DNA from: Aquabacterium sp.
GTDB lineage: Bacteria > Pseudomonadota > Gammaproteobacteria > Burkholderiales > Burkholderiaceae_C
Direction: 5' to 3'
DNA length: 64,000 nucleotides
NCBI RefSeq assembly: GCF_030652515.1
Contig: NZ_JAUSAR010000013.1
Coordinates: 147,094 to 211,093, forward strand
The position numbers were made by a program, and so were the translations under genes. Under the pieces are notes generated by a model. It had not been told where the DNA came from. It searched no databases and saw nothing but the letters and a program-made list of their open reading frames with translations. Shown piece by piece: positions 51,972 through 61,441 of this stretch. Numbering within the stretch: the first letter of the stretch is position 1; every line of letters starts with the position of its first letter.

Positions 51972-54433
51972 GAACAGAGCCTCTGGCACGCTATTGGGAC
52001 AAGCGCGACTTCTCCCTCACCGCCGAGCCCCGGGGGCAGCATGTGCCCAAGGCGCAGGGTTGGGCCTTCGTCGTTCAAAAGCACGCGGCCTCGCACCTTC
52101 ATTACGATTTCCGTTTGGAGTTGGGTGGCGTGCTGGTGTCCTGGGCGGTGCCCAAAGGCCCGAGCTTTGACCCGAGCGACAAGCGCATGGCGATCCATGT
52201 GGAAGACCACCCGCTGTCGTATGGCGATTTCGAAGGGACGATTCCGCCCAAGCAATATGGCGCGGGCACCGTGATCGTGTGGGACAAGGGGCGGTGGGAG
52301 CCTGTCGGTGATCCGCAAAAAGGCCTGGCGCAGGGCAAGCTGGTGTTCGCCCTGCACGGCCAGAAGCTGACCGGGCTGTGGGAGTTGGTGAAGATGGCCA
52401 AACCGGGTGAGCGCCAGGAGGCCTGGCTGCTCTTTAAAAAGCGCGATGAGTTCGCCCGGCCCAGGGCCGAGTACGACGTGGTGACCGCCTTGCCTGACAG
52501 CGTGATCACCCAGCCGATCAAGGCGGGCCTGCCCGCCAAGCTGGCGCCACAACTCGCCACCTTGGTCACGGGGCTGCCGGCCACCGGGCGCTGGTTGTTC
52601 GAACTCAAGTTCGATGGCTACCGCTTGATGACCCGGGTGGAGCGTGGCAAGGCCCGGCTCATCACCCGGGGCGGCCACGACTGGTCGGACAAGATGCCGG
52701 AACTCGTCAAGGGCATTGAGCGGCTGGGCATCCAGTCGGCCTGGCTGGACGGCGAAATCGTGGTGCTGGACGACGACGGCACGCCCAACTTCAACGCCTT
52801 GCAGAGCGCCTTCACCCACCGCACGCGCACCGACCAGATCATCTACTTCCTGTTCGACCTGCCCTTCTTGAATGGCCAGGACTTGCGCCCCTTGCCACTG
52901 GAAGCCCGCCGACAGCAACTCAAAGCCTTGATCGAGGCCAAGGGTCGCGAACCGATCCGGTTCAGCGCCGCTTTCGAAGCCGATCCGGCGTCCATCCTGC
53001 AATCAGCCTGCCAGCTCAAGATGGAGGGTGTCATCGCCAAGCGGGCCGATGCACCCTACACCTCCAGCCGGTCCGAGACCTGGCTCAAGCTCAAGTGCAG
53101 GCAGCGCCAGGAGTTCGTGGTGTGCGGCTACACCGAGCGCAGCGATGGCCGGGCGCAGATCGGCAGCCTCTTGTTGGGGGTGCACGACGAGAAGGGGCAA
53201 CTGGTCTCGGTGGGCAGTGTCGGTACGGGGTGGCGTGCGCAGGAGGCGCGAGATCTGAAAGCGACCTTGGCCAAGCTGCACAGCGCCCACGCGCCCTTCG
53301 CGGCGGGTGTGACCAAGCCAGGCCGATGGTCCAAGCGCGTGCTGGGCAGTGAGCGCTGGGTCAAGCCCACCCTGGTGGCCGAGGTCGAGTTTGCCGAGTG
53401 GACCACCGATGGCCAGATCCGGCATGCCTCGTACATCGCGCTGCGCAGCGACAAGCCTGCCAAAGCCATCGTGCGGGAGGTGGCCAAAACCTTGGGGGAG
53501 TCAGCCATGCGTTCAACCGCCTCAACCACCATCGGCAAAGTCAAGGTCAGCCATGGCGAACGGGTGATTGACCCGGCCTCGGGCACCACCAAGCTGGCGC
53601 TGGTGCGTTACTACGAATGGGTGGCCGACTGGATCCTGCCGCACCTCAAGGGCCGGCCGTGTTCCCTGGTGCGGGGGCCGGAGGGCGTGGGTGGCGAGCT
53701 GTTCTTCCAGAAGCATGGCGGTGCCATCGGCATGCCGGGCGTCCGGGAACTCGATCCTGCGCTTTGGCCTGATCACGATGCCTTGCTGGAGGTGGCCAGC
53801 GTGTCGGCCTTGCTGAGCGCCGCGCAAATGAATGTGATCGAGTTCCACACCTGGAACTCGCACAGCCGCCACATCAACAAACCCGACCGCATGGTGTTCG
53901 ACCTGGACCCGGGTGAAGGCACGCCCTGGGCACATGTGCAGGAGGCCGCCATGCTGGTGCGGGCTTTCCTGACCGAGTTGGGCCTGGCGTCGTGGCTGAA
54001 GACCAGTGGTGGCAAGGGGCTGCACGTGGTGGTGCCCTTGACGCCGCGCTTGAAGGCCGACACGGTCAAGGCCTTCTCGAAAGTGATCGTGCAGCACCTG
54101 GCCACCACCATCCCGACGCGCTTCGTGGCCAAGAGCGGACCGGCCAACCGGGTGGGCAAGCTGTTCGTCGATTACCTGCGCAATGGGCATGGCGCCACGA
54201 CGGCAGCGGCATTCTCAGCCCGGGCCAGGCCTGGCCTGGGGGTGTCCATGCCTGTGGCTTGGGACGAGTTGCCCACGCTGAAAAGCGGGGCCCACTGGAC
54301 CGTGTCCACGGCACGTGATCGCTTGTCCTTCCAGGCCGAGGATCCGTGGTCAGGCTACTGGACGCACAAGCAGACCTTGAGCGGGGCGATGAAAGCGCTG
54401 GGCTTCAAGCCATCTCCCTCAGGATTGACATGA
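51968..54433 (+). CDS. ligD: ATP-dependent DNA ligase LigD (PE-ligase-polymerase)
   Basis: 821 residues in the order phosphoesterase (about 1-190; HASHLHYDFRLE), ligase (200-500; nucleophile Lys214 in ELKFDGYR, DGEIVVLD, EGVIAKRAD) and polymerase/primase (555-821; FDLDPGEG, SGGKGLHVVVPL). It trims, fills and seals double-strand breaks with Ku. The ATG at 51968 overlaps the upstream gene's stop. The last 29 bases overlap the end of the convergent kinase gene. Confidence 0.94.
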   Translation: MRTEPLARYWDKRDFSLTAEPRGQHVPKAQGWAFVVQKHAASHLHYDFRLELGGVLVSWAVPKGPSFDPSDKRMAIHVEDHPLSYGDFEGTIPPKQYGAGTVIVWDKGRWEPVGDPQKGLAQGKLVFALHGQKLTGLWELVKMAKPGERQEAWLLFKKRDEFARPRAEYDVVTALPDSVITQPIKAGLPAKLAPQLATLVTGLPATGRWLFELKFDGYRLMTRVERGKARLITRGGHDWSDKMPELVKGIERLGIQSAWLDGEIVVLDDDGTPNFNALQSAFTHRTRTDQIIYFLFDLPFLNGQDLRPLPLEARRQQLKALIEAKGREPIRFSAAFEADPASILQSACQLKMEGVIAKRADAPYTSSRSETWLKLKCRQRQEFVVCGYTERSDGRAQIGSLLLGVHDEKGQLVSVGSVGTGWRAQEARDLKATLAKLHSAHAPFAAGVTKPGRWSKRVLGSERWVKPTLVAEVEFAEWTTDGQIRHASYIALRSDKPAKAIVREVAKTLGESAMRSTASTTIGKVKVSHGERVIDPASGTTKLALVRYYEWVADWILPHLKGRPCSLVRGPEGVGGELFFQKHGGAIGMPGVRELDPALWPDHDALLEVASVSALLSAAQMNVIEFHTWNSHSRHINKPDRMVFDLDPGEGTPWAHVQEAAMLVRAFLTELGLASWLKTSGGKGLHVVVPLTPRLKADTVKAFSKVIVQHLATTIPTRFVAKSGPANRVGKLFVDYLRNGHGATTAAAFSARARPGLGVSMPVAWDELPTLKSGAHWTVSTARDRLSFQAEDPWSGYWTHKQTLSGAMKALGFKPSPSGLT

Positions 54434-56372
54434 GTTCCTGCGGATCCACGGGCTTGGTGAGGTGCCGGTCAAAGCCCGCCTCGTCAGCGGCTTGTTTGTC
54501 CTGGGCCTGACCCCAGCCGGTCACGGCCACGAGCAGCATGTGGGCGCCCCACGGTTGTTGTCGAATCAGCTTGGCCACCTCGTAACCATTGAGTTTGGGC
54601 AAGCCGATGTCCAGCAAGGTCAGCTCGGGCAAGAACTCCCCCGCCAGGCGCAAGGCCGCCATGCCATCGCCCGCGCTGCGCACCTCGTGCCCATGCAGGC
54701 TCAGCAGCATCTCCAGGCTTTCGGCGGCGTCTTCATTGTCGTCCACCACCAGGATGCGTCTGGTGCACATGACGCCTTCGTCGGGGGTGTCCACTTGGGT
54801 GGCCTCGGCGTGGTGGCTGGGGGCCAAAGGCAGGGTGACCTTGAACTCGCTGCCCTGGCCGGGCCCATCGCTGTGCGCTGACACGGTGCCGCCATGCAGT
54901 TCGACCAGCCCGCGTACCAGCGCCAGCCCGATGCCCAGACCACCTTGTGAGCGCTCCAACGCGGGCGTCAGTTGCGAGAACATCTCGAAGATGGTGGCCA
55001 GGTGTTCGCGGGGGATGCCCAGGCCTGAGTCGCGCACCGTCACGGTCGCGTGCTCGTCCACCTGTTGCACGCTCAGCCAGATGTGGCCGCCGGGCGGCGT
55101 GTACTTGGTGGCGTTGTTGAGCAGGTTCAAGATGATTTGCGTGAGCCGCGTCGGATCGGCGTCCAGCATGATGGCCTGCTCGGGCAGATCCACGGTCAAC
55201 TCGTGCGAGGCTGCTCGCACCAGGGGCGCCGCGGCTTCAAGCGCGCCGTGCACGGCGTGGGCCAACTCCACGCGTTGCCGGCGCAGCTCCAGCTTGCCCT
55301 GGGTAATGCGCGAGACTTCGAGCAAATCGTCCACCAGGTGGGTCAGGTGCTGCAACTGGCGCTCCAGCACTTCGCGTGTCCAGCGCAACTGGGTGGCGTC
55401 CAGGGTCTGAAGATTGAGCAGCTCGACCACATTGCGCATGGGGGCCAGCGGGTTGCGCAATTCATGGGCCAAGGTGGCCAGGAACTCGTCCTTGCGGCGG
55501 TCGGCTTGCGCCAGGCGCTCGCTGATCTCTTGCCACTGGTCTTCCGAATGCTTGCGGTCGGTGATGTCGATGCCCAAGCCGTACAGCGTCACCGGGGTGC
55601 CTTGCGCATCGTAGACCGCGCGGCCTCGGCCTTCCATCCAGCGCCACTGCCCACCCGCGTGCCGAAATCGGAACTCTACGCTGTAGTCGGTGCCCAAGGT
55701 CACGGCCTGTTCCACCGCCTCGCTGACCTTGGAGAGATCCTCGTGGTGAACGAGGTCGAAGAAGTCGGATTCGGTGCCGGCAAAGCCGCCGGTGGGCAGG
55801 CCCATGAGCACTTCAAGCTGGCTGCTCCACCAGACCTGGTTGGTGGCCAGGTTGCGTGACCACGCGCCCATCTGGCCACCCTGCATGGCCAGGCCCAGCA
55901 CATCGGCGGTTTCCTGCAGTGCCTTTTGCGCCTCGTGTTGGGCGGCCAGGGCGGCTTCGGCGTTCTTGCGCGACTGAACCAGCTCGTTTTCGTACTTGTG
56001 GCGGTCGCGGACCACGATGACGGCCAGCTCATGGTAGGTGGTGTCGCCATGCTGCCGGCGGATGGCGTTGAGCAGCATGGGCACGTGGCTGCCATCGCGG
56101 TGCACCATGTCCAGTTTGACTTCGGCGACCGAGCCCTGGATCTGAAGCAAGGGCGACCAGTGGGTTTGGTAGAACACCCGGCCACCCATCGTGAACAACT
56201 CCTGCACCCGGCGCTGTCCGATCAGGTCGGCGGCGTCCTGGCCTATCCACCGGCAGAAGGTGGCATTGGCGCGAAGGATGGTGCCATCGGTGCTGGTCAG
56301 CAGCAGGCCCGAGGCGGCCTGCTCGTAGAGCGCCTCAGCGGTGGGCAGCACCGGGTTCGCGCTGGCGGGCAT
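54405..56372 (-). CDS. Hybrid sensor histidine kinase (PAS-PAS-HisKA-HATPase-REC)
   Basis: 655 residues with no membrane helices: PAS (about 15-125), a coiled coil (130-170), PAS with PAC (about 165-285; VEFRFRHAGGQWRWMEGRG), HisKA (AHELRNPLAPMRN, His303), HATPase_c (NLLNNATKYT, DSGLGI, GLGIGLALV) and a receiver (LLDIGLPK, Asp588; TKPVDP). It starts 3 bases after the rsbQ-like gene. In Bacillus RsbQ supplies a ligand to the PAS domain of RsbP, so this kinase is a plausible partner by analogy. Confidence 0.9.
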   Translation of the reverse strand: MPASANPVLPTAEALYEQAASGLLLTSTDGTILRANATFCRWIGQDAADLIGQRRVQELFTMGGRVFYQTHWSPLLQIQGSVAEVKLDMVHRDGSHVPMLLNAIRRQHGDTTYHELAVIVVRDRHKYENELVQSRKNAEAALAAQHEAQKALQETADVLGLAMQGGQMGAWSRNLATNQVWWSSQLEVLMGLPTGGFAGTESDFFDLVHHEDLSKVSEAVEQAVTLGTDYSVEFRFRHAGGQWRWMEGRGRAVYDAQGTPVTLYGLGIDITDRKHSEDQWQEISERLAQADRRKDEFLATLAHELRNPLAPMRNVVELLNLQTLDATQLRWTREVLERQLQHLTHLVDDLLEVSRITQGKLELRRQRVELAHAVHGALEAAAPLVRAASHELTVDLPEQAIMLDADPTRLTQIILNLLNNATKYTPPGGHIWLSVQQVDEHATVTVRDSGLGIPREHLATIFEMFSQLTPALERSQGGLGIGLALVRGLVELHGGTVSAHSDGPGQGSEFKVTLPLAPSHHAEATQVDTPDEGVMCTRRILVVDDNEDAAESLEMLLSLHGHEVRSAGDGMAALRLAGEFLPELTLLDIGLPKLNGYEVAKLIRQQPWGAHMLLVAVTGWGQAQDKQAADEAGFDRHLTKPVDPQELMSILREMA

Positions 56373-56375
56373 CGC

Positions 56376-57179
56376 CTAGATCTCCAGCTGGCGCAGAAAA
56401 TCGCCCATGGCATCGGCACTGGCGCTGGGGGCGCTCAGGTGCGGGCAGTGCCCCACGTTGTCGATGATGCGCAGCGTGCTGTGCGGCATCGTGCGGTGCA
56501 TGTACTGGCCCACGGACCGGGGCGCGATGATGTCCTCGCTGCACTGCAGGATCAACGAGGGGGTGGTGACCTGGCTCAGTTCGGCCCGGTGGTCGGACAG
56601 GAAAGTGACGCGCGCAAAGTGTTTGGCGATGTCGGGGTCGGTGCGGCAAAAGCTGTTGGTCAACTCGACGCCCAGTTCCGGTTGCGCGGGCGATCCCATG
56701 ATGGCCGGCGCCATGGTGCTGGACCAGCCCAGGTAGTTGCGCTCCAGCGTGCTCAGCAGGTCGTCGATGTCGGGTCGGGTGAAACCGCCGATGTAGTCGC
56801 CATCGTTGATGTAGCAAGGCGAAGGGCCGACCATGACTTGCGCCGCGAAACGCTGCGGGGCGGCGATGGCCGCCAGCATGCCGATGCACGCGCTCACCGA
56901 ATGCCCAACGAAGACCACGGGGCCATCCGCGAACTCGTCGATGATCTCGATCAGGTCGGCGGCGTAGCCATGCAAGGTGCCGTACTTGTCCATGTCGTAG
57001 GCCGACAGGTCGGAGTTGCCGCTGCCCACCAGGTCGAACAGGATGGTCTTGAAGCGGCCTTGAAAGTGGGGCGCCATGAGCCGCCACATGTGCTGGTCGC
57101 AACCAAAGCCATGTGCAAAGACCATGGTCGCCTGGCCTTGCCCGGCCGTTTGCACGTTGTTGCGTGCCTGAATGCTCAT
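56376..57179 (-). CDS. rsbQ: RsbQ-like alpha/beta hydrolase
   Basis: 267 residues closely resembling RsbQ: FAHGFGCDQHMW, VGSGNSDLSAYD, GHSVSACIG (Ser94), CSEDIIAP (Asp216) and VGHCPHLS (His244). In Bacillus RsbQ is needed for energy-stress activation of sigma-B through the PAS-phosphatase RsbP; the same fold includes plant KAI2/D14 receptors. Here the partner gene downstream is a PAS hybrid kinase. The ATG at 57179 is preferred; the longer ORF would enter the promoter region. Confidence 0.88.
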   Translation of the reverse strand: MSIQARNNVQTAGQGQATMVFAHGFGCDQHMWRLMAPHFQGRFKTILFDLVGSGNSDLSAYDMDKYGTLHGYAADLIEIIDEFADGPVVFVGHSVSACIGMLAAIAAPQRFAAQVMVGPSPCYINDGDYIGGFTRPDIDDLLSTLERNYLGWSSTMAPAIMGSPAQPELGVELTNSFCRTDPDIAKHFARVTFLSDHRAELSQVTTPSLILQCSEDIIAPRSVGQYMHRTMPHSTLRIIDNVGHCPHLSAPSASADAMGDFLRQLEI

Positions 57180-57256
57180 GTGTGCTCCAACAAGACCGAT
57201 GCCAAGGGCCATTCTTTCACAGCGGGTCTGCGGTTTGCCTGACTTGACCCAAGGGT

Positions 57257-57276
57257 GCTGGCTCATTCAAGCCAGC
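57257..57276. promoter_or_regulatory. Inverted repeat GCTGGCT-N6-AGCCAGC in the rsbQ/response-regulator gap
   Basis: Seven-base perfect arms with a six-base spacer lie between the divergent rsbQ-like and response-regulator genes, 24 bases before the latter's start. It could be an operator for both or an mRNA hairpin. Confidence 0.4.
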
Positions 57277-57299
57277 GGTTTCTCAATCAGGAGCAACTT

Positions 57300-57671
57300 A
57301 TGAACCAGGCGGCAGCCATGGGCAAGGTTTTGGTGGTGGATGACTGGCGGGACAGTGCCGAGAGCCTGGCCATGCTGTTGAACTCGGCCGGCTACGAGAC
57401 GGCCACCGCCTACAACGGCGCCCAGGCCGTGGAGCTGGCCAAGAGCTTTCAACCCGACACCGTCATCCTGGACATCAACATGCCCGTGATGGATGGACAC
57501 CAGGCCGCGCGCGAATTGCGGCAGACTTTGCCGGATCGGCATTTGATCCTGGTGGCCTTGACGGCTTTGGATCAGGGCACACGGCCTGACAGCTTGTCCG
57601 ATTTCGACCTGTACCTTCAGAAGCCGTGTGACACGGCCTTGTTGCTGCGTTTGATCAGCCATCTGCATTGA
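57300..57671 (+). CDS. Single-domain response regulator
   Basis: 123 residues, a lone receiver: acidic pair VVDDWRDS, phospho-aspartate in VILDINMPVMDG, Thr in LVALTALD and Lys in LQKPCD. There is no output domain, so it would work through protein contacts or as a phosphate relay. Being divergent from rsbQ and the hybrid kinase, it may be their partner. The ATG at 57300 follows AGGAG; the ORF-track GTG at 57255 overlaps the inverted repeat. Confidence 0.88.
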   Translation: MNQAAAMGKVLVVDDWRDSAESLAMLLNSAGYETATAYNGAQAVELAKSFQPDTVILDINMPVMDGHQAARELRQTLPDRHLILVALTALDQGTRPDSLSDFDLYLQKPCDTALLLRLISHLH

Positions 57672-57687
57672 CGGCCGAGCGTGGGCC

Positions 57688-58770
57688 TCAGCGCGGGGTG
57701 GGGCGAGCGTGGCGCTTGAAGAAACGCAGCATCTCCCGGGTGGCGTCCGGGCCCCTTGCATCGGTGTACGAACCCTGCATGCGACCACCCGACCACGCAT
57801 GCGCCGACCCGTGGACCACCCACTGTTCTGCCACCACCTGGCCCTCGGCATTGCGGTGCTGTCGGCGCGTGTAGGCGTGGCCATTGGCTGAACGCGCCTG
57901 CTCTTGTTCCATCACTGTGCCTGCGGACTTGTCCGCCATCAGGTGGTCACCATTGACCGGGTGCACGGTGGTGTCGCGATCCCCGTGGAAGACGATCGTC
58001 GGCGCGGACGGCGCCCGTTGAGAGGCAGGCCGTGGCCCCCCGTTCTTCATGGCCATCAAGGCGCTGCTGACATCTCGCGCAGAGCCCACGGGCAGGCCCG
58101 AGTGCACCCCCACCGCCATGAACAAGTCCGGGTAGGCCTCGCCCAGGATGGCGGCCATGGCCCCGCCCGCTGACAGGCCCGCCACGTAAACCTGGCCTGG
58201 GTCGATGCCATATTGCTTCATCACGGCGCGCGTCATGTTGGCGATCATGGCAGGCTCGCCGCGGTCACGCTGCTGGTGGTTGTGCTTGAACCAGTTCCAG
58301 CAGCGTTGGGCATTGGCCTGTTGCGATTGCGCGGGGTAGAGCACGAAGAAGCCTTCGGCCAGCGCTGCGTCGTTCATGCCCGTGCCGGCGGCGAAGTCGT
58401 CGGGGTTCTGGGTGCAGCCGTGCAGCATCACCACCAAAGGCAAGGGCTGCCCCGTGTAGCTGGGCGGCACGTACAGCTTGTAGTCGCGTGTGCCGATGGG
58501 ATCGCGGTGCGTGGCGCTCAGAAATTGGCCGGCCTGGTCCTGCGGCTTGCCCTTGGGCACGGGCGGGGGCGAGGCTTCATCCGGTTGAATCACCTCGCGG
58601 GCCACCACATCGATCACATTGAGGTCTGACCACGCGGGCGCCTTCGCATGGGCCCCTGGCATGCCAGACCGGGCCAACGCATCCTGAATCGCCGCAGTGG
58701 CCGTTCCCAGGTCACCTGTCAGGGTCAGGCGCGAGGCCTGGCCCATGAGTTGTTTGAAGAGAGGGTTCAT
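57688..58770 (-). CDS. PHB depolymerase family esterase
   Basis: 360 residues of the PHB depolymerase/feruloyl esterase family: oxyanion region LHGCTQNPDDFAAGTGMN, nucleophile GLSAGGAM (Ser200), acid in HGDRDTTVHP and His near GSAHAWSGG. The N-terminus has no clear signal peptide, so it may act intracellularly on PHA or short esters. It follows an RHH regulator gene by 26 bases on the same strand. Confidence 0.88.
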   Translation of the reverse strand: MNPLFKQLMGQASRLTLTGDLGTATAAIQDALARSGMPGAHAKAPAWSDLNVIDVVAREVIQPDEASPPPVPKGKPQDQAGQFLSATHRDPIGTRDYKLYVPPSYTGQPLPLVVMLHGCTQNPDDFAAGTGMNDAALAEGFFVLYPAQSQQANAQRCWNWFKHNHQQRDRGEPAMIANMTRAVMKQYGIDPGQVYVAGLSAGGAMAAILGEAYPDLFMAVGVHSGLPVGSARDVSSALMAMKNGGPRPASQRAPSAPTIVFHGDRDTTVHPVNGDHLMADKSAGTVMEQEQARSANGHAYTRRQHRNAEGQVVAEQWVVHGSAHAWSGGRMQGSYTDARGPDATREMLRFFKRHARPTPR

Positions 58771-58796
58771 GCGTGAGTTGTCCGGTTAGGCGAGGT

Positions 58797-59216
58797 TCAG
58801 CGCAGGCGATGGGCCAACGCGGCTTTGACGGCCGCGCTGGCGTGCAGGGCACCCATCACGGTCAAGGAGTCGATGGTGGCCAGGGCCAGTTCAGGGCTGA
58901 CGTCGGGCGCGATGGTGGCCAGGCCCAGCACACGGATCTGCAAGGTCTGGCCCGCGGCCTGCACGGCGCGCAGGTCGTCGGCGCTGAAGTGCTGGATGCC
59001 CAGCACCAGCATTTTCCGAGCCACCACTTGCCGCACCACCTCGGCGTGGGTCGACAACTGGTTGCGGATGGCGGTGCGGATCAGGTCGGTGCGGTTGGCG
59101 TAGAAGCCTTCCTGCACGAGCAGGTCGATCTGTCCCAGATCGACGACGCCGACGTTGATGGTGATTTTTTCGTCCAGCGGTTTGCTGGACGTGGCGGAGG
59201 GGCTGAGTGGAGGCAT
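58797..59216 (-). CDS. CopG/RHH-type DNA-binding protein
   Basis: 139 residues. Ribbon-helix-helix in KITINVGVVDLGQIDLLVQEGFYANRTDLIRTAIRNQL (about 17-55), preceded by a Ser/Pro-rich leader. The remaining part is a helical domain of unknown role. Its place just upstream of the esterase gene suggests it controls this operon. It is not toxin-antitoxin-like: no toxin gene is adjacent. Confidence 0.8.
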   Translation of the reverse strand: MPPLSPSATSSKPLDEKITINVGVVDLGQIDLLVQEGFYANRTDLIRTAIRNQLSTHAEVVRQVVARKMLVLGIQHFSADDLRAVQAAGQTLQIRVLGLATIAPDVSPELALATIDSLTVMGALHASAAVKAALAHRLR

Positions 59217-59378
59217 GGCGCCATCCTAGCACCATCCAAGTGGATGGCGCAAGTGCTTCGCCTGTGGCCCATGCAGGCGTAGGACACCGCTGACAACGCA
59301 TCGCGGTGAACGCTGCTGGATATCGGACAAGGCTTTGGGCTTAATGGCGCATTCACGTCTACCTGGGTTTGGACATTC

Positions 59379-60587
59379 ATGCGCATTGCTGGCGAAGCCG
59401 ACGAGCCCCCTCCTACCTCGTTCAAATCAGAACCCGACCGCGTGCTGCTGCACATGCCGGTGGACGTGCGCAGCGCTTCGCTGGCCATGATCGCTGCTTT
59501 GCTGGGCTTGTTCGCCCTGCATTGGGCCCGGGCGGTGTTCATCCCGCTGCTGTTGGCCATCATGTTCACCTACGCCTTGACGCCGGTGGTGGATGCGCTG
59601 TGCCGCTGGCGCCTGCCCCGCTCGCTGAGCGCTGCCGTGCTGATGCTGTCCCTGGTGTCGGCCTTGGGCGCGGGGGCCTACACCTTGCAGGACGATGTGG
59701 ACAACATGATCCAGTCGATGCCCGAGGCGGCGCGCACCTTGCGCAAGGCCATTCGCGGCACGCAGGCGCAGGCCGACAGCAACATGGACAAGGTGCAGAA
59801 GGCGGCCAATCAGTTGCAGCTCGCGGCCGAGCAGCTGAGCCAGGTGGGTTCCTCCGGGGGCGCCGCTGGCATCACGCGTGTGCGGATCGAAAAGCCCACG
59901 TTCAACATCAAAGACTATGTGGTGGTGGGCACCCTGGGCATCGTCGAGATGATCGGCCAGTTCACGGCGGTGTGCTTCATCACTTACTTCATGCTGGCCT
60001 CGGGTGACATCTTCCGGCGCAAGCTGGCGCGCATCGCGGGGCCGAACTTCGCCAAGCGCAAGATCACGGTGCAGGCTCTCAACGAGATCACGCAACAGGT
60101 GCGGCGTTACTTGGTGGTGCAGATCGTTACCAGCATCGGCGTGGGCCTGGCCACCAGCCTGGCCTTCTGGGCGCTGGGCATGAAGCACGTGGCGGTGTGG
60201 GGCATCGCGGCGGCCGTGCTCAACCTGATCCCCTACCTGGGCTCAATCGCGATCTGCGTGCTGTCGGCCATCGTGGCATTGACGCAGTTCGGCTCGATCG
60301 ACAAAGCCATTCTGGTGGCCAGTGTGTCGGTGCTGCTGCACATCATCTCGGGCTACATGATCACGCCCTGGCTCACCAGCCGCACCAGCCACCTGAACAC
60401 CGTGGTGGTGTTCGTGGGCATGCTGGCCTGGGGATGGCTGTGGGGCGTGTGGGGGCTGCTGTTGGGCACGCCCATCATGATGGCCATCAAAGCGGTGTGT
60501 GACCGGGTGGACGAACTCAAGGCGGTCGGCGAATTGATGGGCGGGGTCGAGCCCGCCAGGGACAACGCCGCCATCAACGTGCCTTGA
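59379..60587 (+). CDS. AI-2E family transporter (PerM/TqsA type)
   Basis: 402 residues with about seven helices, an amphipathic/coiled periplasmic segment around 100-165 (QAQADSNMDKVQKAANQLQLAAEQL), and the family ending GMLAWGWLWGVWGLLLGTPIM. The name comes from TqsA, linked to AI-2 export; most members' substrates are unknown. Confidence 0.88.
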   Translation: MRIAGEADEPPPTSFKSEPDRVLLHMPVDVRSASLAMIAALLGLFALHWARAVFIPLLLAIMFTYALTPVVDALCRWRLPRSLSAAVLMLSLVSALGAGAYTLQDDVDNMIQSMPEAARTLRKAIRGTQAQADSNMDKVQKAANQLQLAAEQLSQVGSSGGAAGITRVRIEKPTFNIKDYVVVGTLGIVEMIGQFTAVCFITYFMLASGDIFRRKLARIAGPNFAKRKITVQALNEITQQVRRYLVVQIVTSIGVGLATSLAFWALGMKHVAVWGIAAAVLNLIPYLGSIAICVLSAIVALTQFGSIDKAILVASVSVLLHIISGYMITPWLTSRTSHLNTVVVFVGMLAWGWLWGVWGLLLGTPIMMAIKAVCDRVDELKAVGELMGGVEPARDNAAINVP

Positions 60588-60611
60588 TGGCCTGAGCCGG
60601 GCAGGCCCTGC

Positions 60612-61409
60612 TCAGGCCCGCTCGACTTCCGGCAAGATGGCCAGGGTCTGTGCCGGGCCGAAGATGGTGGCAAAGGCCACGTCCTTGGCATCGCGGCCGG
60701 TGGCGATCAGCACCAGGTCGCGCGGGTCCGACATGCGGGTTGGGTCGAACAGCTCCCAGCGGCCGCCCACGTAGGCTTCGAACATGGCGTGAAAGTCTGG
60801 TGGCGGCGTGTCGAACATGGCGTAACCCACGGCCAGCCTGGCGGGGATGTTCAGCGCCCGGCACAGGGTGACACCCAGGTGCGCAAAATCGCGGCACACG
60901 CCGGCGTGCTTCAGGAAAACGTCGCAGGCCGTGCTGGTGCTGTCGGTGGAACCGGTGCGGTACTCGATGTTGTGGTGGATCCAGTCGCAGATGGCTTCGA
61001 CGCGTGAGCAGCCCGGTGGCACCTTGCCAAACAGCTTGACCGCGGCCGAGGCCAGCAGGTCGGATTCGCAGTACCGAGTGGGCATCAGGTTGTGCAGCAC
61101 GTGGTCGGGCAACTCGGCGATGGCCAGCTCGGGGGCCTTGCGTTTGCGAGGCGGCCTGGCCACCTGCACCTTGGCCTTGTAGCGCAAGCTCAGCGTGCCA
61201 GCCTTGGCCTGAACGCGCAAGAAGCGCTGGCCCACTTGCGGATCTTCGTAAACCCGGTAATGCGCGCTGGGCGTGATCTTGAGTGACTCGGACTGGATGT
61301 GTTGGTCCTGGCCTTCAAGGGCGTGGATCTGGAACACGAAGTCGGTGGTCTGGGCCAATTTGTAGGACAGCTTGCAGTCGATGTTGAACAGGCGTGGTGT
61401 GGTGCTCAT
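60612..61409 (-). CDS. Transglutaminase-like cysteine protease family protein
   Basis: 265 residues. The N-terminal beta domain (about 1-100) precedes a transglutaminase core with Cys172 in HAGVCRDFAHL, His in FHAMFEAYVGGRWELFDPTR and the following aspartate. There is no signal peptide. Such proteins act as peptidases or amide hydrolases; the substrate is unknown. It ends about 25 bases from the convergent AI-2E-family gene. Confidence 0.85.
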   Translation of the reverse strand: MSTTPRLFNIDCKLSYKLAQTTDFVFQIHALEGQDQHIQSESLKITPSAHYRVYEDPQVGQRFLRVQAKAGTLSLRYKAKVQVARPPRKRKAPELAIAELPDHVLHNLMPTRYCESDLLASAAVKLFGKVPPGCSRVEAICDWIHHNIEYRTGSTDSTSTACDVFLKHAGVCRDFAHLGVTLCRALNIPARLAVGYAMFDTPPPDFHAMFEAYVGGRWELFDPTRMSDPRDLVLIATGRDAKDVAFATIFGPAQTLAILPEVERA

Positions 61410-61441
61410 GATGCTTGGGGGTTAGAGGGGTTGTGGTGGTG

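Noticed and set aside
58797-59216. Toxin-antitoxin antitoxin
   Set aside because: RHH fold alone is not enough; the next gene is a full-length esterase and no small toxin is adjacent.
59379-60587. Quorum-sensing (AI-2) locus
   Set aside because: The family name is inherited from TqsA. There is no luxS or lsr gene here, so an AI-2 role is not supported.
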